Source of the DNA: Bacteroides muris (ex Afrizal et al. 2022)
GTDB taxonomy: Bacteria > Bacteroidota > Bacteroidia > Bacteroidales > Bacteroidaceae
Direction: 5' to 3'
Assembly (NCBI RefSeq): GCF_004793475.1
Contig: NZ_SRYZ01000010.1
Coordinates: 45,640-109,639 of the forward strand
DNA: 64,000 nt
Both the position numbers and the translations under genes were made by a program. Position 1 is the stretch's first letter. Every line of letters begins with the position of its first letter. The notes under the pieces are model-generated. The model was not told the DNA's origin. It did not search any database and worked only from the letters and a program-made list of their open reading frames with translations. Shown in pieces: positions 36,085 to 44,957 of this stretch.

Positions 36085-37923
36085 ATGAACAAATTTATTT
36101 TCTTGAAACTCCAAATGAACAGAAGCACAATGCTTTTATTTATGCTATTGTGGACTTGTATTGCATGGGGACAACAACCATGGTTGCAGAGTCATCCCCG
36201 CTTGTTGTTTACCGGAGCCGAGACCCCGAAAGTGAAGCAATTGATAAAAAATGACCCGCTGGCCGGAGAGCTGGCTTCCTTCCTGAAAGCGGAGGCTGAC
36301 TCTGTTGCCGGATTGAAACAGCTTCCTTACGAAATGGATAAATATGGAAACATGCTCTATACGTCGAGGGGATACCTATTCAGGCTGGGTACATTGTCGC
36401 TGGCCTACCGGATGTATGGAGAGCGGAAATACCTGGACGCTGCTAACCGGGCACTTTTATGGGTGTGCGGCTATCCCGACTGGAATCCCAGACACTATCT
36501 GGACACAGCGGAAATGACTGCTGCCGTGGCCATCGCATACGACTGGCTCTATGACGAACTGCCTCGTGCCACCAAGCAATTAGTGAAAGCCTGCATCTAC
36601 AAGAACGCTTTGCACCGTGTGCTGGCGGAGTATGAAAAAGGAGGGCCGGGCAGTTGGGCCAAGCGCGAGACCAACTGGAACGTGGTGTGCAACACCGGCA
36701 TGGTGCTGGGAGCACTGGCCGTGGCCGAGGATTATCCGGAAGAGACCCACGCCATTCTGGAGAACGCTGCCAAGTATATGCCCAATTGCTTGAAATTGTT
36801 CGCACCGGACGGGGTGTGCTACGAAGGCCCGGCCTACTGGGGATATACCAACCGTTACCTTGCCATGTACTTGAAAGCTGTGACGGACAACGGAGGTGAC
36901 AAGGGGAAGATTGCGGAATTGCCGGGCATTCCCCGCACGGCGCTTTACCAGATACGCACCCTTACGCCCTCGGGACATCCGTTCTATTTCGGAAACGCGG
37001 GTATCGGACATGAATCTTTCGGCGGTCCTGCCTATTTCCTTTACAGCAAAATGTTTCACCAACCCGAAGTGGCTGCATGGAACCGGAACGAGGTGAGCAA
37101 AGCACTGTATGGCACCCGGATGTTCGATCAGGTATTTTTCCTCTCCTTGCCATGGTTCGACACCGCTTCTGTGGAGGAAGTAAGCACTGTGCCTGCTCTG
37201 GAGGTCTATCACAACAAGATAAACGACATAGTGGTGTTCAACGGAGACCATAGAAAGAAAGGTTCCGTATATCTGGCTGCCAAAGGCGGATTGCCCAACC
37301 AGGCACATCAGCAGATGGACTGCGGCACGTTCATCGTGGAGAGCGACGGTGTGCTCTGGACGGAAGACCTCGGAGCGGACGATTACGACCTGCCCGGATT
37401 CTGGGATGGGAAGCCCGGTGGAGAGCGTTGGAAGTATTTCCGTAACAACAACTTCTCGCACAATGTCATCAACATAGACCATAGCTTGCAATATGCCAAC
37501 GGACACGCTTTTGTTTGCGAGGAGCAACCGGAAGTCAAGCAGCCTTTCGCCACATTGAACCTGTGTGAGGTGTATCGGGAAAAGGCAAAGAGCGCATACC
37601 GCAAATTCACGTTGATTGACGACCGCACCATGGAAGTGGAGGATGAAGTCGAACTGCTTGATGCCTCTTCCAGAGTGACATGGGTGGCCGGTACAAAAGC
37701 TGAGGTAAAAGCAAACGGCAACAAGGCTGTCTTCGTGCGCAACGGCAAACGCTTCTACATGCAGATAGTGGCTCCGGCAGGAGCGGTGTTCAAGACTTAT
37801 CCCGCCAAGAACACATACAAAGGTGAGAAGCCCATCAAGGGCATTACGATGCTGGAGGCGGAATGTATGTTCAAAGGAACTTCCGGTAAGGTGATTGTAC
37901 GCATGAGCAGCCGGAAGCTTTAA
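36085..37923 (+). CDS. Heparinase II/III-like polysaccharide lyase
   Basis: This 612-residue secreted protein is probably a uronic-acid polysaccharide lyase. The start at 36085 is chosen; the Met at 36115 ('MNRSTMLLFMLLWTCIAWGQQPW') gives a more compact signal peptide and is equally possible. An alpha/alpha-toroid occupies about 30-350, with 'DTAEMTAAVAIAYDWLYDEL' and 'KRETNWNVVCNTGMVLGALAV' (N197, N199), plus 'VCYEGPAYWGYTNRY' carrying candidate catalytic Tyr residues. The C-terminal heparinase II/III beta-domain has 'KGGLPNQAHQQMDCGTFIVESDGVLWTEDLG' (H408) and 'NNNFSHNVINID'. The PL family cannot be fixed by eye; PL33-like or an unclassified clade are options. GH88 across the divergent promoter would act on its products. 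Confidence 0.82.
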   Translation: MNKFIFLKLQMNRSTMLLFMLLWTCIAWGQQPWLQSHPRLLFTGAETPKVKQLIKNDPLAGELASFLKAEADSVAGLKQLPYEMDKYGNMLYTSRGYLFRLGTLSLAYRMYGERKYLDAANRALLWVCGYPDWNPRHYLDTAEMTAAVAIAYDWLYDELPRATKQLVKACIYKNALHRVLAEYEKGGPGSWAKRETNWNVVCNTGMVLGALAVAEDYPEETHAILENAAKYMPNCLKLFAPDGVCYEGPAYWGYTNRYLAMYLKAVTDNGGDKGKIAELPGIPRTALYQIRTLTPSGHPFYFGNAGIGHESFGGPAYFLYSKMFHQPEVAAWNRNEVSKALYGTRMFDQVFFLSLPWFDTASVEEVSTVPALEVYHNKINDIVVFNGDHRKKGSVYLAAKGGLPNQAHQQMDCGTFIVESDGVLWTEDLGADDYDLPGFWDGKPGGERWKYFRNNNFSHNVINIDHSLQYANGHAFVCEEQPEVKQPFATLNLCEVYREKAKSAYRKFTLIDDRTMEVEDEVELLDASSRVTWVAGTKAEVKANGNKAVFVRNGKRFYMQIVAPAGAVFKTYPAKNTYKGEKPIKGITMLEAECMFKGTSGKVIVRMSSRKL

Positions 37924-37980
37924 CGGAATGGCAGGTTTCAAACAACTTTTTAAAACCTTCCCCCAAAAACAGAAAAACAA

Positions 37981-38213
37981 TGATGAAGAAACTGATTTCA
38001 CTCTTCCATGTGCGTGTCGAGAAGGACACGATAGGTGGTATCAATGACCCGCGCCATGCTGAGTTTGCCGACCAATATGAGAAAGAAAAGACGATAGAGC
38101 GCAAAAAGATAAAGGATATCCGGGTGGAGCGAGGCAGAAGCGTGACCAAATTGGACAGTTTCCGATTCAAGTCCAAACAGGATGGATGCCATTTCTTGGT
38201 CTATACTATTTAA
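37981..38213 (+). CDS. Small hypothetical ORF, basic
   Basis: A 76-77-residue frame (ATG at 37980 or 37983 region; product 'MKKLISLFHVRVEKDTIGG...') sits between the heparinase-like and metallophosphoesterase genes. It is charged ('EKEKTIERKKIKDIRVERGR') and has no signal peptide or known motif. Spacing (about 57 bases before, 34 after) fits an operon member, but it may be a gene fragment or a non-coding open frame. I do not recognise it. Confidence 0.35.
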
Positions 38214-38246
38214 AAAATAAAATTCACTTTAAAAAACAAAATCAGT

Positions 38247-39416
38247 ATGAAGAAATTCTTGTTATCTATTCTCATGGGGTGCTCTCTCTTGGAGGCAGCT
38301 GCCCAAACCGCATTCACCGTAAACCATGGCCCTTATCTGCAAGAAGTGACGCAGGACGGAGCTACCATCGTGTTCACCACTTCCCGGAAGGCATTCTCCT
38401 GGGTGGAGCTGAAACAGCATGATGCACCGGAAGCTGAGGCCGTGAAGCATTTCAACTCGAAAGACGGGCTGAAAGAGGCCTGGAACACCTTCAGTTTGGT
38501 GCGCGTGGAGCATCTGAAACCGGGCACAAGCTACGACTATCGCATTATCTCCAAGGAGATGCGCTCGTTTCAGCCCTACAAGGTGGTATATGGTGACAGT
38601 ATTGCCACGAAGTGGCATACCTTCTCTACCATAGACCCACAGAAGAGGGGAGGTTCTTTTTTTATCACCAGCGACATGCACTTCGATGCCGCTAAACTGG
38701 AGAAACTGCTTCATGCGGCAGACTACCGGACATGCGATGCTTTCTTCTATGCTGGTGACATGACCAGCTACATAGATAAGTTCGAAATTCCGTTCACTTC
38801 GTTCATCGACACCAGCGTCAAGCTGTTCGCATCGTCCGTCCCGTTTGAGGTGGTGAGGGGCAACCACGAGACACGCGGCAACCTGGCACGCACCTATTCT
38901 TCTTATTTCCCGAAGAAGAACGGGAAGATTTACGGTTCCTGCCTGCTGGGCGACGTGATGGTGGTGATGCTGGACAGCGGTGAGGACAAGGCGGAGAACC
39001 ATTGGGTATATGCCGGGCTGAACGACTATGATGCCTATCGCACGGAACAGGCCGAATGGCTGAAGGAACTGATGAATACCAAGGAGTATAAAAAGGCCAA
39101 ATACCGCATTGTCATTTCCCACTTCCCCATGGTGATGAGCCAACAATGGAAGGACGAGAAAGAATGGGTAGGCTGGGAAGACGCTATACGCAAGTTTTTG
39201 CCTGTCTTGAACAAGGGGAACGTGGATCTCTTGGTGTCGGGACATACTCACCGGTATTTTTTCCATGAACAGAATGTGGACGGAAATAATTTCCCCGTGC
39301 TGGAGCAGGGTGAAAGCTCTGCCGTGCGTTTGGAACTGCACGGAGGCAAGGTGCAGTTTCAAGTTATAGGGGTGGATGGAAAGATACTGATGGAGAAAAC
39401 CATAAGCAAGAAGTAA
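38247..39416 (+). CDS. Secreted calcineurin-like metallophosphoesterase
   Basis: This 389-residue secreted protein (signal to about 20, 'LLEAAAQT') has an N-terminal fibronectin-like region (about 22-128, 'NHGPYLQEVTQDGATIVFTT'), as in purple acid phosphatase N-domains. The metallophosphoesterase core follows. Metal ligands are visible: D143 and H145 ('TSDMHFD'), D171 ('YAGDM'), N206/H207 ('RGNHE'), H292 ('ISHFP'), and H333/H335 ('SGHTHRY'). It hydrolyses phosphate esters in the periplasm; the substrate is unknown. Its place behind the lyase gene suggests a phosphorylated substituent on the target polysaccharide or general phosphate salvage. It is not a sulfatase. Confidence 0.88.
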   Translation: MKKFLLSILMGCSLLEAAAQTAFTVNHGPYLQEVTQDGATIVFTTSRKAFSWVELKQHDAPEAEAVKHFNSKDGLKEAWNTFSLVRVEHLKPGTSYDYRIISKEMRSFQPYKVVYGDSIATKWHTFSTIDPQKRGGSFFITSDMHFDAAKLEKLLHAADYRTCDAFFYAGDMTSYIDKFEIPFTSFIDTSVKLFASSVPFEVVRGNHETRGNLARTYSSYFPKKNGKIYGSCLLGDVMVVMLDSGEDKAENHWVYAGLNDYDAYRTEQAEWLKELMNTKEYKKAKYRIVISHFPMVMSQQWKDEKEWVGWEDAIRKFLPVLNKGNVDLLVSGHTHRYFFHEQNVDGNNFPVLEQGESSAVRLELHGGKVQFQVIGVDGKILMEKTISKK

Positions 39417-39421
39417 GTCTG

Positions 39422-39928
39422 TCATTCCACAATTTTCATCCGGTTCACCCCATTTGAATCCTCAGGAATATAGCGCCCGGCAAGAGTATGGTTGTCTATC
39501 TGTTTGACTACTTTCAGATAGGTGCCATTCTACATGATTTGGATATCCTTATTCAGTTGCTCTCTAAGGGTGATAAGGAACTTCCCTTTATATTTGCCCA
39601 GGATTTGTTGCATTCTTCAGAAAATAGCCTTCCGGCTTTTGTGGAATCTGCTTCCGGTAGTTCCTAACCGTTTTATCGTCTTTGGTTCCGATGTATATGC
39701 GGAAATCGGCCTTAGGGAATTCTCCCGGCATTAATGAACGGAGCAGGGACAACGTGTTTTCGGTACTCAGGGAGTTACCGGACAGCAGTTGGTATTACAG
39801 GGAAATGTTGATGGAGTCATCTTGGGAAATATATTTGGGGGAGTGGATTGTATTCGGAATTCCTGTGCATGGATGGTTGCAGTTGCCAATAAACAGAAAG
39901 TGCCGAGTAGCAGTAGTTTCTTTTTCAT
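39422..39928 (-). pseudogene. Broken gene for a small secreted protein
   Basis: On the minus strand an ATG ending at 39928 opens a signal peptide ('MKKKLLLLGTFCLLATATIHAQEF') and stops after about 53 codons. The reading then continues in other frames: 'LSGNSLSTENTLSLLRSLMPGEFPKADFRIYIGTKDDKTVRNYRKQIPQKPEGYF', then 'ILGKYKGKFLITLREQLNKDIQIM', a stop, and 'NGTYLKVVKQIDNHTLAGRYIPEDSNGVNRMKIVE'. Several frameshifts and a stop interrupt what looks like one protein of about 165 residues. I do not recognise the family. It lies between the metallophosphoesterase and the convergent end of the regulator operon. Confidence 0.6.
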
Positions 39929-39990
39929 AATGGATAAATTTGTAAATATGGAGAGAATAATGTGAATATGCCATATACATTCTTTATTTT

Positions 39991-42900
39991 TTAGCAGCCT
40001 CTGTACTCTTGGGGTGTCTGGTTGAAGTGAGCTTTAAAACAATGCCTGAAATAGCGTAGCGAGTTGAATCCTGTCTGGTAGGCTATTTCTGTTATTTGTA
40101 GCTCCGGACTGCTTTTCAGCAGTTCCGCGGCAAGCTTCAGACGGTTGTTCAAAATAAATTCATTGGGTGTCATGCAGCTTAAAGCTCTTAGTTTGTTGTA
40201 GAGTGAACTGCGGCTTACAGCCAATTCTTTGGCTAGCATATTGACATCAAAAGCCGGGTCGGCCAGATGCTTCTTTACTATATCTTCCAGTTTAGTCAGG
40301 AATTTGGCGTCAATGGGATTTAAAGCTAATGCCTGTATTTCTGTTTCTGCCGGGATGCCGGCAGAGATATCCTTTCCGAATTTCTGTTTCAGAAGTTTCC
40401 GGTTGCGTATGATATTGGCTATATGTCCCAGTAGCATTTTGCTATTGAAAGGTTTCTCGATGTAGTCATCAGCGCCGCACTGCAGACCTTCCATTTTTTT
40501 GTTGTCGGAAGTCAAGGCCGTCAGCAGTACAACGGGGATATGGCATAGTTCAAAATTGTTTTTGATTTTGGAACACATTTCGATGCCGGACATTTCAGGC
40601 ATCATGATGTCGCTCAGGATAAGTTCCGGACGTTCTTCCATCGCTTTTTGCAGTCCTTCTTTGCCGTTCATGGCGATGGATACCCGGTATAGCGGTGATA
40701 ATAAAGAAGTTAGTACCTGCAATAGCTCTTCGTTGTCTTCCACTACTAATATGCAATCTTTGTCTGTGGGATTCTCTTGCGTTCCGGATTCTTCTTCTGT
40801 CTTTTCCATACAGTTTTCCTTCCCGGTGTTTTCTTCGTAAGGGACGGCATAGTCATAACCGGATGTTTCTTGGGTGGTAAACGTTACATAGTTGTCTTCT
40901 TGGAAGAGATTGTCTTTGGGTAAAGTAACGGTGAAGATGGTTCCGTATTGAAGGGCGCTTTGTACGCTGATTTTACCATGGTGGAGTGCCACCACTCCCT
41001 TTGACAGGGCCAGCCCTATGCCGCTGCCCGGAGAGGAGACAGCGGTATCTACTTGATAGAAACGGTCGAAAATGTATGGTAGCGCTTCTTGTGGAATGCC
41101 TTCACCCGTATCTATTACTTTGATTTCGACTGTTGTTTCCTTTTCGTGAATCTGCAACTCTATCTTACCTTTTTCAGGAGTATGCTTGAAGGCGTTTGAC
41201 AGTAGGTTGGAGAATACTTTTCTCAGTTGTCGTCCGTCGCACCAGCACATCAGACTTTCTGTATCTGTCTGAAAATCAAAATGTATGTTCTGCAGCAGTG
41301 CTTGGTCGGTAAAGTCCAGATGGATTTGCTTTAGATAAGCTACAATGTCAAGCTGGCATACGTGTAGTTGCAACTTGCCTTGTTCCATTTTTCTGAAGTC
41401 AAGCAATTCGGATATCAGTTCCCTGAACTGAAAGGTATTTTTATAGATTTTCTGCAGGCGCGCCCGTAAGAACGGGGAATGGTTGCCGGACTGTAGCAGG
41501 GCTTCTATTTGTGAAATAATCAATGTCAAAGGGGTACGGAACTCATGTGAGATGTTGGCAAAGAATTGGAGTTTGGCCTGTATGAGCTCTTCATTTTTTT
41601 CTTTTTCAAGCTTTTCCTGTGCCAGCGAGGCGCGCAGCTGCATTCTGGTTTGCCAGTTGCTCAAGAGGATATAGACCATGGCTGCTATGATGCTTATATA
41701 GATAAGGTATGCCAGCCAGGTGGCCCACCAAGGAGAGTGGATCACAATGGATAATTCGATGGAGTGTACGTCGTCAAGTGAACCTTGCTGCTTTTCGCGT
41801 ACGACAAGTTTGTATTTGCCTGGATTTAAATTGGTATATACAATCGTGTGGTTATAACTGGTACTCCACTCTTTGCTGAAACCTTCCAGCCGATATTCGT
41901 AGATTTTTCTGTCGGTGTTGTTTATATAGCTGTTGGAAGCAACAGTGATTAAAATGTTGTTTTCATTGTATTTTAGGTTTATCCGGTTGGCAAAAGGCAG
42001 CGCAGTGTCCAATATGTGGTTGGGCGTTTCGCATGAAATTAATCTGTCATTGACCGCCAAGGATGAAAAATACAGGTTGTATTGAGGTAATGGCGTAAGG
42101 AGGGAGGTGTTCATGAAGGAGGTCATGCCCGAAGCGCCTCCGACGAATGTTTCTCCATTACGGCAGACCAATAAACCGCATCCGTCGTTGATTGCTGATA
42201 AATGCAATTGGCTCTCGGCATCGATCATCCTCATTTCCCGGGTCTCGGGATGATAGATGAGCAAGCCCTTTTCATTGGAAATGGCTAGATAGCCGTGTGG
42301 AGTTACTGACAGGTTATAGCAGTAGTGGATATTGGAAACGGTGCACTGTTCAAAACAGTTTTCCTTGGAATTGAACTTATACAGGCCTGTGCCGTAGGTT
42401 CCCAAGTATAGAGTACCGTCGGGATATTCCGCCATTTCCAATACCTGAAATTTTCCTAAACCTTTTTCTCCATACTTATAGATGTATTTTTCCTTGGGGT
42501 TTTGCATATTGATTCTAACAATTTGCTTATGTTGGGCAATCCAGATGTTTTTTTTTGAATCAATCAGGAAAGAAGATCCTTCTCCGTGCGTTTCTTGAAT
42601 GGATGGATATAGATAGTCGGTAGTTCCGGTCTGCAAGTTTTTTACAAGCATTCCTTTGCTGGAGAGTATGTAAAGGCTGTCTCCCCGCAAGGTTATTTTA
42701 GAAAGGGATGTCCCGGCGTCTTCCATATGATATTTTATTTTTCTTGTGGGAATGTCAAAACAAAAAAAGCCTTGTTTATGGGTTCCTACATAGAGACAAT
42801 CGCGAAGCTTGTCATATTCTATACATTTTAAATTGTTGAAAGATAGTTCTTTAGTTTTAAGTTCTGTAAAATAGTGAGTAAATAGCCTTGTCTTCCTGTT

Positions 42901-43971
42901 TAAATAATTTAATCCTCCTCCTTCTGTACAAATCCAGATGTCTCCCCTTTTATCTTCTACCATATTGCCTACAAAAAAGAAACTGAGGCAATCTGCTCTG
43001 TTAGCATTTTCGGAATAATGTCTGAAGAAATTCATTTGGGGATTGAAGTACTGTACACCCCCATAATAGGTGCCTGCCCAAATGGTACCCTGCGAGTCTT
43101 TATAGAGTGAGAATATGGAGGAGTGTTTCAGGTTGCCGGGTTGCGTATCCTTTTTATAATATGACACGTTTCCTGCTGTGTCTATCTTGTTCAAACCATT
43201 GAAAGTTCCTATCCAGATGGAACCTTCATTGTCCTCTACAAAGCACCGTACATCATTGTTGGACAATGCAAAATCCTTCTCTATGACAAATTTCTGGCTG
43301 ATTCCGTTTTCTATCTTGTACATGCCTTGGCGGAATGCCGCTATCCACATTCTGCCTTTTGTATCCCTATAAAGTGAATGGACATTGACTTCGGCAATGA
43401 CACATACCGGCGTAGGGTTAATTAGGTTGTCTATACGATACAGTCCGCTTGAAGTACCGAGCCATAGACAATCGTTGGTATCTGAATAAAGGCTGGTTAT
43501 ATATTGGTTTGGTTTGAGACGATAGACAAAGGAGAACTGTTCTTTGACCGGATTCCACTTAAAGACGGAATCTTGTGTTGCTGCCCACACGGTATGGCCT
43601 TGTACATGGAGGCAGTTGACTTTCCGTTGCAAAGGGGAGAACTGCTCTTTGTGAAGGTCATAATGGAAGAGTACATTGTCTGAAGTAAAGAAGATATTTC
43701 CTTGTTTGTCACTTACAAGATTATGGATTTCATTCCCCAAAAAAAATCTAGTGGGCTCTGGCGATGGTTTATAGACAGTCATAGAGTTGCCGTCATAGCA
43801 GCCTAGTCCTTCTAAGGTACCAAACCACATTCTCCCTAATTCATCCTGGCAAATGGACATCACTGAAATTTGGGGCAATCCGTCTGTCTTGCCTATATGT
43901 TTGAAATAGACATTTCCTTGAAGCATAAGGGATACGACTAGAAACAGGTATAACAGTAAACCTTTTTTCAT
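39991..43971 (-). CDS. Hybrid two-component system regulator (HTCS)
   Basis: This 1326-residue inner-membrane protein senses an oligosaccharide in the periplasm and controls PUL transcription. Order: signal/anchor (1-18); about 13 Reg_prop beta-propeller repeats (20-690; for example 'DELGRMWFGTLEGLGCYDG', 'DTKGRMWIAAFRQGMYKIE'); a Y_Y_Y domain ending 'NLNPGKYKLVVREKQQ'; a transmembrane helix ('WLAYLIYISIIAAMVYILL'). HisKA follows with H809 in 'FFANISHEFRTPL', then HATPase_c ('VIDTGEGIP', 'GSGIGLALSKGVV'). A receiver has D1121 in 'LILSDIMMPEMSG', and an AraC-type HTH lies at the C-terminus ('EIAYQTGFNSLRYFRHCFKAHFNQTPQEYRG'). All key residues are present. It most likely regulates the SusC/D-GH88-lyase genes next to it. 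Confidence 0.95.
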   Translation of the reverse strand: MKKGLLLYLFLVVSLMLQGNVYFKHIGKTDGLPQISVMSICQDELGRMWFGTLEGLGCYDGNSMTVYKPSPEPTRFFLGNEIHNLVSDKQGNIFFTSDNVLFHYDLHKEQFSPLQRKVNCLHVQGHTVWAATQDSVFKWNPVKEQFSFVYRLKPNQYITSLYSDTNDCLWLGTSSGLYRIDNLINPTPVCVIAEVNVHSLYRDTKGRMWIAAFRQGMYKIENGISQKFVIEKDFALSNNDVRCFVEDNEGSIWIGTFNGLNKIDTAGNVSYYKKDTQPGNLKHSSIFSLYKDSQGTIWAGTYYGGVQYFNPQMNFFRHYSENANRADCLSFFFVGNMVEDKRGDIWICTEGGGLNYLNRKTRLFTHYFTELKTKELSFNNLKCIEYDKLRDCLYVGTHKQGFFCFDIPTRKIKYHMEDAGTSLSKITLRGDSLYILSSKGMLVKNLQTGTTDYLYPSIQETHGEGSSFLIDSKKNIWIAQHKQIVRINMQNPKEKYIYKYGEKGLGKFQVLEMAEYPDGTLYLGTYGTGLYKFNSKENCFEQCTVSNIHYCYNLSVTPHGYLAISNEKGLLIYHPETREMRMIDAESQLHLSAINDGCGLLVCRNGETFVGGASGMTSFMNTSLLTPLPQYNLYFSSLAVNDRLISCETPNHILDTALPFANRINLKYNENNILITVASNSYINNTDRKIYEYRLEGFSKEWSTSYNHTIVYTNLNPGKYKLVVREKQQGSLDDVHSIELSIVIHSPWWATWLAYLIYISIIAAMVYILLSNWQTRMQLRASLAQEKLEKEKNEELIQAKLQFFANISHEFRTPLTLIISQIEALLQSGNHSPFLRARLQKIYKNTFQFRELISELLDFRKMEQGKLQLHVCQLDIVAYLKQIHLDFTDQALLQNIHFDFQTDTESLMCWCDGRQLRKVFSNLLSNAFKHTPEKGKIELQIHEKETTVEIKVIDTGEGIPQEALPYIFDRFYQVDTAVSSPGSGIGLALSKGVVALHHGKISVQSALQYGTIFTVTLPKDNLFQEDNYVTFTTQETSGYDYAVPYEENTGKENCMEKTEEESGTQENPTDKDCILVVEDNEELLQVLTSLLSPLYRVSIAMNGKEGLQKAMEERPELILSDIMMPEMSGIEMCSKIKNNFELCHIPVVLLTALTSDNKKMEGLQCGADDYIEKPFNSKMLLGHIANIIRNRKLLKQKFGKDISAGIPAETEIQALALNPIDAKFLTKLEDIVKKHLADPAFDVNMLAKELAVSRSSLYNKLRALSCMTPNEFILNNRLKLAAELLKSSPELQITEIAYQTGFNSLRYFRHCFKAHFNQTPQEYRGC

Positions 43972-44014
43972 AACATTAAGGGCATTTTACTTTTAGGTTG
44001 AATATTTGAAAGGG

Positions 44015-44022
44015 CAAAAATA
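44015..44022 (-). promoter_or_regulatory. -7 element of the HTCS gene
   Basis: The minus strand reads TATTTTTG here, an exact TAnnTTTG, 44 bases upstream of the HTCS start. No clear -33 is visible. Confidence 0.4.
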
Positions 44023-44117
44023 ATGTTTTCGTTATAACAATAGTTCGTTAAACTTTAAATTAACAAATAGAAAATAATATTGTGTTCCTGCTGTGTTCCC
44101 ATGAATTCAAAATAAAA

Positions 44118-44156
44118 AAAGACCGCCAAGAGTGGAAGCCTCCTAACAGTCTAAAT
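44118..44156 (-). terminator. Probable terminator of the tRNA transcript
   Basis: On the minus strand AGACTG pairs with CGGTCT (one G-T pair) below an interrupted inner stem, followed by a run of seven T's. It lies just downstream of the tRNA gene. Confidence 0.5.
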
Positions 44157-44164
44157 CTTCTTTG

Positions 44165-44238
44165 TAGCGGGACCCGGGATTGAACCGGGGACCTCATGAT
44201 TATGAATCATGCGCTCTAACCAGCTGAGCTATCCCGCC
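44165..44238 (-). tRNA. tRNA-Met (anticodon CAT)
   Basis: The minus strand folds as a complete cloverleaf of 74 bases. Acceptor stem GGCGGGA pairs with TCCCGCT (one G-T at the end), D-stem GCTC/GAGC, anticodon stem CATGA/TCATG with loop TTCATAA, T-stem CCCGG/CCGGG with loop TTCAATC, discriminator A. The anticodon is CAT. The first pair G-T is not the C-A mismatch of an initiator, so this is an elongator tRNA-Met or a lysidine-modified tRNA-Ile2. CCA is not encoded. Confidence 0.93.
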
Positions 44239-44494
44239 ATTATTTCTCGATTGCGGGTGCAAAGATATAGCTTTTATTTAAATTGCCAAAACTTTTATGG
44301 ATATTTTCTGCTTTTTCTTTTGATGATATAGTACTGAAGTGGTTGGTAGTGCTTTTTGTTGAAAGCATTTGTGTCACATTGTCAATGAATTAGAGGCGTG
44401 TGAAAAGGAAGATATAAATAATTTTGATGATTTGTATTCTGTAATTAGAAAAAAGTATTTATCTTGGCGGGCGCAATAAAAAGAAGAATAGACT

Positions 44495-44881
44495 ATGGAA
44501 AGAAAGAAAATACATTTGGAATATCTCTTGAATGCAACTTCTAAAAGTATTCTTTGGGCAGCGATAAGTACTCCTACAGGTTTAGAGGGTTGGTTTGCTG
44601 ATAGGGTTCAGTCAGACGATAGAATAGTGACCTTTTTTTGGGGAAAAACAGAAAAACGTGATGCCGAGATTATTGCCGTGCGGGCGTATTCATTCATTCG
44701 CTTTCGTTGGCTGGATGATGGGAACGGGCGTGAATACTTTGAACTGAAAATGACAAACAATGAACTGACCAATGATTTCGTGTTGGAAATAACAGATTTT
44801 GCTGATGCGAATGAAGTGGGGGATTTGCGTGAATTATGGGAATCACAAGTGGATACTTTGCGAAGAACTTGTGGTTTTTAG
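44495..44881 (+). CDS. START-like/AHSA1-type domain protein
   Basis: This 128-residue cytoplasmic protein has the START/SRPBCC-like fold pattern: 'KIHLEYLLNATSKSILWAAISTPTGLEGWFADRVQ', 'VTFFWGKTEKRDAEI', 'FIRFRWLDDG' and 'YFELKMTNNELTNDFVLEITDFAD', then a long C-terminal helix. It is a single-domain Bacteroidetes protein found next to lptF-like genes. Function is unknown; a hydrophobic ligand pocket is expected from the fold. It is separated by 76 bases from the permease gene, which has its own -7 element. Confidence 0.8.
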   Translation: MERKKIHLEYLLNATSKSILWAAISTPTGLEGWFADRVQSDDRIVTFFWGKTEKRDAEIIAVRAYSFIRFRWLDDGNGREYFELKMTNNELTNDFVLEITDFADANEVGDLRELWESQVDTLRRTCGF

Positions 44882-44923
44882 TTAACTTTAGATTAAAAAT
44901 TTCCCGTACTCCCTTTTTTGTAC

Positions 44924-44931
44924 TACTTTTG
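44924..44931 (+). promoter_or_regulatory. -7 element of the LptF/LptG-type gene
   Basis: TACTTTTG matches TAnnTTTG and lies 26 bases before the ATG at 44958. No TTTG at the -33 distance is evident. Confidence 0.45.
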
Positions 44932-44957
44932 TGCTCTCATTGCATGAAACGAGTAAA

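Noticed and set aside
36580..38001. Minus-strand open frame of 473 codons
   Set aside because: Antisense to the heparinase-like gene; Cys/His-rich shadow composition and no motif.
38262..39425. Minus-strand open frame of 387 codons
   Set aside because: Antisense to the metallophosphoesterase, whose metal motifs are intact.
39522..39930. Two plus-strand frames after the metallophosphoesterase
   Set aside because: They are antisense to the broken secreted-protein gene and resemble nothing.
44165..44238. Initiator tRNA-fMet
   Set aside because: The first acceptor pair is G-T, not the unpaired C-A of initiators, so an elongator Met or Ile2 tRNA is more likely.
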